Source: Bacteroidota bacterium
GTDB taxonomy: Bacteria > Bacteroidota > Bacteroidia > Bacteroidales > GCA-2748055
Reading direction: 5' to 3'
Assembly (NCBI GenBank): GCA_003648635.1
Contig: QMPQ01000005.1
Span: 1-41,859 of the forward strand
Length of the DNA: 41,859 nucleotides
The position numbers and the translations under genes are program-made. Under the pieces are notes generated by a model. That model saw nothing but the letters and a program-made list of their open reading frames with translations. It had not been told where the DNA came from and searched no databases. Positions 35,858 through 41,859 of this stretch are shown piece after piece (position 1 is the first letter of the stretch; each line of letters opens with the position of its first letter).

Positions 35858-37129
35858 CTATTCTGACGGGCTTATGAGCAGACTTCCCAGAATGGAAATA
35901 TTGTTCAGATCGGAGTAATCATAGATATAGAAACCATCCTCGCCAATCATAAAGAGGAAGCTCTCCATGGGTATCACATCATAGGCATTGATTCCTGGAA
36001 AAGCAGCAATGAGATGAGAGGTAATGCTATTTTCGTAAGTGGCATCGTATACCTTCAAACCATATTCCCCTTCGCAAACAAACAGGGTGCCGTTATCGAT
36101 ACCCAGGCCATATGGTTTTTTCATGGAGAACGAGGAGAGACGTATGGGCTCATACTTATCGGATATGTCGATCACCTCGAGCAAGTTCTGTGTGCCTCCA
36201 CACCAATTGCCTGTACGAAGGGTTACATAGGCTCTGTCTCCCTCTACGACTACCGGATCGCATGCAGTAATATGCTGGTAGGTAGACAGGAAGTTGGGTG
36301 CACCGGGATTGGCAAGGTCCAGTATATGCATGCCATTGGAGGTGCCCACATACAGATGGGCATCTGCGATAAACAGTGTCTCCACATTACCCCATAGGGA
36401 CAACTCGTTTTCAACTTTCAGATTATCAATATTGGCAATGTTGATACTCTTCAGTTTCCATGAGCTTTCAAGGGCATAGAGATAATCATCGTAGGTAATA
36501 AAACGGGCCATGGAACCGCCCACACCGTAGGTATTACTATTAGCTCCAGTCATTCCACCATCAGCAAAACTGGATTCAAGACGGTAGTCCCAGTAGATGG
36601 GCCAGGGATATGGATTGTTGTATACCTCACGGGTAATCTTCTTCACATCGTAGCCGGTAATTACTCCCTTCTTTTCGTCAATTTCATCCAATGGGTAGTC
36701 ATAATCGTAGGGAGGAATTACATATTCAAACAGATCTTCAATCCTCTCAGTCAGCTCAGGTTGTTCCGGATTGGTGATATCGATCACCAGCAGGTCCACA
36801 AAGCTTTCGGCAAAAAGTTGATCATTACGAATGGCCATATCCACGTTGCCCGGTACTTCGATAAATGCTTTGAGCTCAGGCTGAGTGGGATCGGAAAGAT
36901 CTACCACATGAATCCCCTTCTGGTACTCGTTAATAAACATATGGGAACCATAGAAACTGATCTTCCCCGGCTTTTCCATGGATACTCCAGAAACAACATC
37001 AAAAGAGGAACGGAGGGCCTCATAGGACATATAGACCGGTACATTGGCCATATAGGTTTGTAAACGTTTGTCTTCGCAGGAAGTCAGGGCCAGACCTATG
37101 ATGGAGAACAGAATGAGCAGGCGTTTCAT
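35858..37129 (-). CDS. LVIVD-repeat lipoprotein
   Basis: 423 residues from the ATG at 37129, which gives a clean lipoprotein signal MKRLLILFSIIGLALTSC (lipid Cys at about 18). The longer frame adds an unlikely lead. It contains several LVIVD-type blades: IHVVDLSDPTQPELKAFIEV, LLVIDITNPEQPELTERI, MHILDLANPGAPNFLSTY and VIDISDKYEPIRLSSF. These form a beta-propeller-like fold on the cell surface or periplasmic side. Similar proteins are annotated as 'LVIVD repeat-containing' with no known activity. Confidence 0.9.
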   Translation of the reverse strand: MKRLLILFSIIGLALTSCEDKRLQTYMANVPVYMSYEALRSSFDVVSGVSMEKPGKISFYGSHMFINEYQKGIHVVDLSDPTQPELKAFIEVPGNVDMAIRNDQLFAESFVDLLVIDITNPEQPELTERIEDLFEYVIPPYDYDYPLDEIDEKKGVITGYDVKKITREVYNNPYPWPIYWDYRLESSFADGGMTGANSNTYGVGGSMARFITYDDYLYALESSWKLKSINIANIDNLKVENELSLWGNVETLFIADAHLYVGTSNGMHILDLANPGAPNFLSTYQHITACDPVVVEGDRAYVTLRTGNWCGGTQNLLEVIDISDKYEPIRLSSFSMKKPYGLGIDNGTLFVCEGEYGLKVYDATYENSITSHLIAAFPGINAYDVIPMESFLFMIGEDGFYIYDYSDLNNISILGSLLISPSE

Positions 37130-37134
37130 ATGTG

Positions 37135-37142
37135 TATTTTTG
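37135..37142 (+). promoter_or_regulatory. Candidate -7 box (TATTTTTG) for the gene at 37247
   Basis: Exact TAnnTTTG on the plus strand in the divergent gap. If used, transcripts would carry a ~100-base leader containing the hairpin at 37186-37205. Confidence 0.4.
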
Positions 37143-37185
37143 ATTTCAGGTTGTTTTGCTCTTAGGATGCAGGAGAGAAGCAAGC

Positions 37186-37208
37186 GGTTGCGTGGCTACG
37201 CAACCTTT
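37186..37208 (+). repeat. Perfect 8-bp hairpin GGTTGCGT-GGCT-ACGCAACC followed by TTT
   Basis: Arms at 37186-37193 and 37198-37205 with a 4-base loop. A short T-run follows on the plus strand. It lies in the leader of the gene at 37247 and could be an attenuator or a protein-binding dyad. A 117-base gap with no gene otherwise. Confidence 0.55.
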
Positions 37209-37246
37209 TCCAGGGGAGCCTCATCCTGACAGAAAACCTACCCTCT

Positions 37247-38014
37247 ATGAAAACATACAGTTCTACTAAAATTAGCTTAGCTATACCTTTAATCTTCTTA
37301 TTGACCATATTTATTTCCCCGCTTCTGCTGGCACAGGATACGGATCATGTATACCTGAAATCCGGAAGTGTAATTCGTGGGAAAATCCTTGAGATTAAGC
37401 CTGTGGATCATGTGAAAATCGAAGATATGTGTGGGAACATCTGGTTTTATAAGATTACAGAAGTGGAGAAGATCACCTCAGAACCCTTTGAGTCTGATAA
37501 GCGCAGGGATCAAAAAGCCTTAGGTTTTGATGAGGGATTCGTCAATATGACCTCCATAGGATTCCTGGTAGGGTCCTCATACAATGCACAGGTGGCTCCG
37601 CTCAGTCTATTGATGGTGAATGGTTACAGGATGCCCAATGGCTTCTTTGCCGGGATCGGAACCGGGATTGAATTCTTCTCAAGCTCCTATATGCCTTTCT
37701 TTCTTGATCTGCGCTATGATTTGATTGGAACGGATGTGGTACCCTATGTGGTGGCCAAAGGAGGGTGGAGTGTTCCGCTTTCTTCAGACCGCTCAGAATA
37801 TGACATAAGCTACGAGTATTCAGGCGGCCCCTTGTTTGGTGCCGGGATTGGACTGAAGATCAGGACCAGGAACCATTTTGCCTGGGATATTGAATTGCTC
37901 TATCGCTACCAGGAGACCTCGTATAAGGAGATCTATGAATGGAACAACCAGGAGTATGACTATACCGATATATTTAACCGGATTGAGATACGTTTAGGAT
38001 TCTATATCGACTAA
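37247..38014 (+). CDS. Predicted outer-membrane beta-barrel protein
   Basis: 255 residues. Signal peptide at about 1-30 (LIFLLTIFISPLLLAQ). A short N-terminal module HVYLKSGSVIRGKILEIKPVDHVKI is followed by about ten amphipathic strands (GYRMPNGFFAGIGTGIEF, YVVAKGGWSVPL, FGAGIGLKIRTRNHFAWDIELLYRY) and an aromatic C-terminus (RLGFYID). I do not recognise a named family; the fold resembles small barrel proteins of Bacteroidota. Closed by a rightward terminator. Confidence 0.75.
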   Translation: MKTYSSTKISLAIPLIFLLTIFISPLLLAQDTDHVYLKSGSVIRGKILEIKPVDHVKIEDMCGNIWFYKITEVEKITSEPFESDKRRDQKALGFDEGFVNMTSIGFLVGSSYNAQVAPLSLLMVNGYRMPNGFFAGIGTGIEFFSSSYMPFFLDLRYDLIGTDVVPYVVAKGGWSVPLSSDRSEYDISYEYSGGPLFGAGIGLKIRTRNHFAWDIELLYRYQETSYKEIYEWNNQEYDYTDIFNRIEIRLGFYID

Positions 38015-38042
38015 TCCTGGCAAGTGGATTAGGTTTTCCTCC

Positions 38043-38078
38043 CGGCCCGCTGATGCATCGTCTTTGGTGGGCCGTTTT
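38043..38078 (+). terminator. Rightward terminator after the predicted OMP
   Basis: CGGCCC (38043-38048) pairs with GGGCCG (38069-38074), followed by TTTT. The leftward nhaA ends just beyond it and the opposite-strand tail is not T-rich. Confidence 0.75.
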
Positions 38079-38085
38079 AATTTAG

Positions 38086-39384
38086 CTAAACCACTTTTTT
38101 GCTACCCATCCGAAGCACAAGGTATCCGGAAACACCTGCAATCAACGAACCAATCAGAATACCGGCCTTAGCCGAATCGAGCAGGTAATCATTACCGAAA
38201 AAGGCCAGGTTGGCTACGAATATGGACATGGTAAAACCGACGCCGGCCAGGAGTGAAACTCCTATCACCTGTTTGAAGTTCACCTCTTCCGGGAGTTCGG
38301 CAAAACCAAATTTTACCGCCATCCAGGCAAAGAGGGTCACACCAATTAATTTGCCAACTATCAGGCTAATGGCAATGATCCCGCCAAGCATACTATCCAG
38401 GCTTCCGCCACCCTGGAAGGCTACCCCGGCATTGGAGAGCGCAAACAGGGGCATGATCAGGTAGGCCACCCAGTTGTGTAGCTTGTGTTCAAGGTGCTGC
38501 AAGGGTGACTGCACCTTTTCAGTCCAGTCTTCCAGGGAGTCAATTCCCTCTATTTGTTTCTTTGAAAGCAGGGGAGAGGAAGGATCGGCTGAATCCCTTA
38601 TCCCGTCTACAATTTCACAAAGATCACCCACAGAGCTTTCCACACGCATCTGTTGCCTAATAGGAATGGTCAGGGCCATGAGCACACCGGCAATTGTGGG
38701 GTGAATTCCTGCTTTCAGAAAAAGAAACCAGATAATAATTCCAAACACCAGGAAAAGCCCGTGTGCATAGATTCGGCGATAAGAGAGGAAAAAAAGGATG
38801 GCCAGAAGTACCATGGAGATGCCAATAAGTGACCAATTGATGCTTCCGCTATAGAATAAAGCAATAACCATAACAGCACCCAAATCATCCACAATGGCAA
38901 AGGCAATTAGAAATATCTTGAGTCCAATGGGAACCCTTTTCCCCAGCAAAGTCAGAATGGCCAGGGAGAAGGCGATATCTGTGGCCATTGGAATTCCCCA
39001 GGCGTGAGCGTTATCAGGATTCTTATTCAGGAGCAGAAAGAAAAGCACCGGGACCAGCATTCCCCCGATGGCAGCAAAGAGTGGAAAAGAGGCTTTCTTT
39101 ACCGAGTTTAGTTCCCCGATAAGCAGTTCCCTTTTTATCTCCAATCCGATCAGGAAAAAGAAGATGGCCATCAGTCCATCGTTGATCCACAGGATCAGTG
39201 GTTTGATCAGCTCAAAGCCAGAGGTGGAGATCCCCATCTTATATTCCCAGATTGATTGAAAACGATCGGCCAGGGGAGAGTTGGCCAGGATCAGGGCCAA
39301 TACAGTTGCACCAAAGAGCAGCAAGCCGCTCAGGCTTTCAATGTGGACAAATTTTTGAATTGGCGTCAGGATTCTTTTAACCAT
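38086..39384 (-). CDS. nhaA: Na+/H+ antiporter NhaA
   Basis: Exchanges 2 H+ for 1 Na+ across the inner membrane, controlling internal pH and sodium. 432 residues, about 12 helices. The ion-binding pair D166-D167 is in FAIVDDLGAV and T135-D136 in MATDIAFSLAIL; FFFLIGLEIKREL marks the pH-sensor side. The C-terminal helix-rich region ends at LVLRMGSKKVV. The start ATG at 39384 is the second copy of a duplicated junction. It is 32 bases after abgT. Confidence 0.97.
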   Translation of the reverse strand: MVKRILTPIQKFVHIESLSGLLLFGATVLALILANSPLADRFQSIWEYKMGISTSGFELIKPLILWINDGLMAIFFFLIGLEIKRELLIGELNSVKKASFPLFAAIGGMLVPVLFFLLLNKNPDNAHAWGIPMATDIAFSLAILTLLGKRVPIGLKIFLIAFAIVDDLGAVMVIALFYSGSINWSLIGISMVLLAILFFLSYRRIYAHGLFLVFGIIIWFLFLKAGIHPTIAGVLMALTIPIRQQMRVESSVGDLCEIVDGIRDSADPSSPLLSKKQIEGIDSLEDWTEKVQSPLQHLEHKLHNWVAYLIMPLFALSNAGVAFQGGGSLDSMLGGIIAISLIVGKLIGVTLFAWMAVKFGFAELPEEVNFKQVIGVSLLAGVGFTMSIFVANLAFFGNDYLLDSAKAGILIGSLIAGVSGYLVLRMGSKKVV

Positions 39385-39422
39385 TGTTTTTCTTATTTAA
39401 CCATTGTTTATCTTATTTAACC
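39383..39422. repeat. Two tandem 20-base copies at the abgT/nhaA junction
   Basis: Copies at 39383-39402 and 39403-39422 differ at one base (39390 t, 39410 a). On the minus strand the repeat spans the abgT stop codon and duplicates the nhaA start. The upstream copy of ATG (39404) opens a three-codon frame MVK ending in TAA at 39393-39395, eight bases before the real start. Confidence 0.85.
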
Positions 39423-40952
39423 AGGGAGTATATAATCTATGGTAGCATTGGGTCCCAGTGGAATATCGAATAAAAGCCATACGATTAAAAGCAGTATCCA
39501 GACAACAAGGAAGGCCACTGAGTAGGGCATCATGGTTGAAATGATGGTCCCAATACCCGCTTTGGGCTCGTATTTCTGAAAAAAGGCAATAATAAGGGCA
39601 AAGAAACTCATCATGGGAGAGATCACATTGGTTACACTATCGCCAATACGATATACAACTTGTGATAGCTCTGGCGAGTACCCCATAATCATAAACATGG
39701 GAATAAAAATGGGAGCCAGGATGGCCCATTTGGCAGAAGCACTTCCCATTAGCATATTAATAGATGCCGACAGCAAGATGAACAGGATCATCAATGGGAT
39801 TAAGCCGATATCAAGCGACATTAGAAGATTAGCACCCTTCACAGCCAGGATGATCCCCAGGTTGCTCCATTTGAAATAGGCCACAAACTGGGCGGCAAAA
39901 AAGACCAGGACCAGGTAAATGGCGAGAGTCTTCATGGAGTCTCCCATACCGTTTATCACATCGCTGTCGTTCTTGAATTTCCCTGTGTAAAAACCATAGG
40001 TAATTCCCATGGCACCTGCTGTGATAAAGAGCATGGCCACCACCCCCTTGATCAGGGGTGAGCTAAGAAATCCACCATCAGCTCCTCTAAAGAATCCGTT
40101 TGCCGGGATGAGCCCTACTAATGTGATGCTCATAATCACTGCCAGGGTGATCATAGCTATGAGCAAGCCTCTTTTCTCAATGTGAGTAAGCTTTTCGAAG
40201 GATTGATCCTTTGCACTCACCACTCCATTATAAGTACCCAGTCTGGGCTCAATGAGCCTTTCTGAAATAAAGGTGCCTGTAAATGCGATTACAAAAGTAG
40301 AGGCGACCATAAAATAATAATTGGCTGTGGGATTTACATCATAGGCCGGATCGAGGATCTGCGCAGCCTCCGTGGATAGGCCAGCCAGCAAGGGGTCGAC
40401 CGTTCCAAGAACCAGATTGGCACTGAATCCGCCGGATACACCCGCAAATGCTGCAGCCATCCCGGCTACAGGGTGTCTTCCCACAGCCATGAATACGACC
40501 CCCGCCAGCGGAATCAACAAGACGTATCCCACATCGGCTGCCATATTTGAAAGAATCCCGGCAAGGACAATAACAAATGTTAGAATTTTACCAGGAGCAT
40601 TTAGAACAAGAAGACGAATGAAGGCCTGGATCAGGCCGCTCTGTTCCGCAATGCCAATTCCCAGCATGGCAACAAGGACGATGCCCAGAGGAGCAAAACC
40701 AGTGAAATTTGTGACCATTTCCAGCAGTATCCGGTGGATACCATCATGGGATAGTAAATTCACAGTTCTTACCACTTCACCGGTAGCAGGATGAAGAGCT
40801 TCCCAGCCGAGCAGGTGCCCGAGTCCGGAGAGCAGCAATGCAGCAAGAGCAAAGAGGGCGAAAAGTGTAGCGGGGTGGGGAAGTGCATTTCCTGCCCTTT
40901 CGGTCCAGTCCAGCATCCGCTGCAAAAGACTTCTCCTATCTGATTTACCCAT
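39417..40952 (-). CDS. AbgT-family transporter
   Basis: 511 residues, about 12-13 helices and two re-entrant-like segments. The start ATG follows a good AGGAG Shine-Dalgarno 3 bases upstream, unusual for this phylum. Family features are GNALPHPATLFAL, MAAAFAGVSGGFSANLVLGTVDPLLAGLSTEAAQILDP and MGSASAKWAILAPIFIPMFMIMG. AbgT proteins import p-aminobenzoyl-glutamate in E. coli, while relatives MtrF and YdaH export antifolates with proton coupling; which applies here is unclear. It lies just before nhaA and 154 bases after the Nudix-type regulator. Confidence 0.92.
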   Translation of the reverse strand: MGKSDRRSLLQRMLDWTERAGNALPHPATLFALFALAALLLSGLGHLLGWEALHPATGEVVRTVNLLSHDGIHRILLEMVTNFTGFAPLGIVLVAMLGIGIAEQSGLIQAFIRLLVLNAPGKILTFVIVLAGILSNMAADVGYVLLIPLAGVVFMAVGRHPVAGMAAAFAGVSGGFSANLVLGTVDPLLAGLSTEAAQILDPAYDVNPTANYYFMVASTFVIAFTGTFISERLIEPRLGTYNGVVSAKDQSFEKLTHIEKRGLLIAMITLAVIMSITLVGLIPANGFFRGADGGFLSSPLIKGVVAMLFITAGAMGITYGFYTGKFKNDSDVINGMGDSMKTLAIYLVLVFFAAQFVAYFKWSNLGIILAVKGANLLMSLDIGLIPLMILFILLSASINMLMGSASAKWAILAPIFIPMFMIMGYSPELSQVVYRIGDSVTNVISPMMSFFALIIAFFQKYEPKAGIGTIISTMMPYSVAFLVVWILLLIVWLLFDIPLGPNATIDYILPG

Positions 40953-41106
40953 ATGCTCCTAAATGTTATTTTTTGCTTGGTGAAAATAGGAAATCTTTTT
41001 GAACCAGATTCCAAGGGAGTATTATTACTTAAATCAGTTAAATTATGCCATTATAATTTATATTCATTATAGTATAGTATAATAACTGCTATCCTTTAAG
41101 CATTAA
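40953..41106. other. Intergenic gap between Nudix regulator and abgT
   Basis: 154 bases, AT-rich, no gene. It holds an AGGAG ribosome site for abgT and a repeated TATAG run (41068-41082). No exact TAnnTTTG; TATTTTCA is the nearest leftward -7 candidate. The regulator upstream may bind here, but I cannot point to an operator. Confidence 0.4.
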
Positions 41107-41859
41107 CTAACTTATATACCCAATTCCTTGTTTCACAAGCTCATTGTACCTCTTCTCGTTAAAGGAATATAGATAGGGGGCCTTATGAGCACCTCCAGTC
41201 AGTTGCTTTTCGTGTCGTTCCAGGAATCCAAGCTTCAACATTTTTTTCTGAAAATTGCCCCGGTCCAGACTTCTGCTTAGGATCTGCTCATACAAGGTCT
41301 GGAATTCCTTCATGGTGAATTTCTCGGGCAGGAGGGAGTAGCCTACAGGCATATAATTTATTCTGCTCCTTAGTTGTTCCATGGCTTTTTCCACTATCTC
41401 TTTGTGATCGTACAGAAGTTGTGGAAGTTTTTTAGCAGCTTGCCAGGTACACTGATCGCTTAAAGCATCTGGTGTGGGTGCACAAGACCGTATATCAACC
41501 AAAGAAAGATAACCTGAGCTAATAAAGCGTTGTTCAATGAAAGCTATCAACCTTTTAAAATCATCTTCCTGTATCTGCTTGACTTCAGGGAACTTTGTTT
41601 TATCCCTCCGGTTTACATCTCCAAAGGTGTGAAACTGCTTCAGATAGGGCAGCTTGATTCCGGTACGCTCTTCCAGTATCCTGGTTGCAGCCTGGTCCAT
41701 ATCCTCATCGAGGCGAATAAATCCTCCCGGAAGCATCCAGAGATCATGCTCTTTCAATTTAAGTAGAAGTATTTGGAGTTGCTTGAGGTCAAATCCAATT
41801 ACAACACAGTCAATGGAGACCCCTGGTAAAAATACAGAAGTGTCACCAAATCCACTTGG
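41107..41859 (-). CDS. Nudix-fold transcription regulator (NrtR/AraR-like), 5' end outside window
   Basis: The frame is open to the right edge, so the first residues are missing; 250 are visible. A TTG at 41757 is only an internal codon. The N-terminal Nudix fold reads SIDCVVIGFD, then WMLPGGFIRLDED. The Nudix box GX5EX7REUXEEXGU is degenerate: the expected RE-U-x-EE is RILEER, so two catalytic Glu are replaced by Ile and Arg. The C-terminal ~90 residues (FTMKEFQTLYEQIL...RKMLKLGFLE-type helices) form a winged helix. This layout matches Nudix-related regulators such as NrtR and Bacteroides AraR, which bind sugar-nucleotide ligands without hydrolysing them. The ligand is unknown. Confidence 0.88.
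   Translation of the reverse strand, partial: PSGFGDTSVFLPGVSIDCVVIGFDLKQLQILLLKLKEHDLWMLPGGFIRLDEDMDQAATRILEERTGIKLPYLKQFHTFGDVNRRDKTKFPEVKQIQEDDFKRLIAFIEQRFISSGYLSLVDIRSCAPTPDALSDQCTWQAAKKLPQLLYDHKEIVEKAMEQLRSRINYMPVGYSLLPEKFTMKEFQTLYEQILSRSLDRGNFQKKMLKLGFLERHEKQLTGGAHKAPYLYSFNEKRYNELVKQGIGYIS

Overview
The window looks like ordinary chromosome from a member of the Bacteroidota (Bacteroidia-like, probably a free-living or uncultured lineage). Four things support this: near-consensus Bacteroidota promoters (-33 TTTG, -7 TAnnTTTG) in front of many genes; a type IX secretion (T9SS) C-terminal sorting domain on a secreted protease; Bacteroidota-specific families (DUF4293, DUF3078-like, DUF6913-like, a ~900-residue LptD-like protein); and few Shine-Dalgarno sites. 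I see no insertion sequences, prophage, CRISPR array, tRNA or rRNA. Gene density is high and most genes are housekeeping.

Layout. 1-4.8 kb: end of a DUF4293 membrane protein, then a leftward block dnaA | terminator | EamA transporter-yigZ-pyrB-pyrI. 4.8-5.1 kb: AT-rich gap. 5.1-9.9 kb: cell-envelope genes, with an MCE/MlaD protein and a cell-wall amidase leftward, divergent from an LptD-like outer-membrane LPS assembly protein. 9.9-11.1 kb: leftward ribosomal operon rpsF-rpsR-rplI. 11.2-18.3 kb: rightward dnaX, icd, ferritin, secA. 18.4-21.8 kb: leftward ligA-DUF6913-dapA. 21.9-27.3 kb: rightward operon of a T9SS lysyl-endopeptidase-like protease, BtuF-like binding protein, small unknown protein, FecCD/BtuC permease, BtuD ATPase, small membrane protein. 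27.3-28.5 kb: leftward glycosyltransferase. 28.5-28.7 kb: a structured non-coding stretch. 28.7-31.7 kb: argS and a TPR protein. 31.7-35.8 kb: leftward ffh-folD-DUF3078-like. 35.9-38.0 kb: divergent LVIVD-repeat lipoprotein and a predicted outer-membrane protein. 38.1-41.9 kb: leftward Nudix-type regulator, AbgT-family transporter, NhaA antiporter.

Most interesting signals. (1) An 11-A run inside dnaX lies exactly where the clamp-loader core ends. Both shifted frames stop within six codons, predicting a gamma-like short product. (2) Upstream of argS is a hairpin-rich non-coding region ending in a rightward intrinsic terminator that has no upstream gene to serve. (3) A secreted protease overlaps a metal-chelate/cobalamin-type uptake operon by ATGA. 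(4) A Nudix-fold regulator with a broken catalytic box sits upstream of abgT-nhaA, and the abgT/nhaA junction carries a tandem 20-bp duplication that copies the start codon. Several start sites were moved from the longest frame to an internal ATG because the longer start overlaps a -7 promoter box or lies outside the conserved protein.
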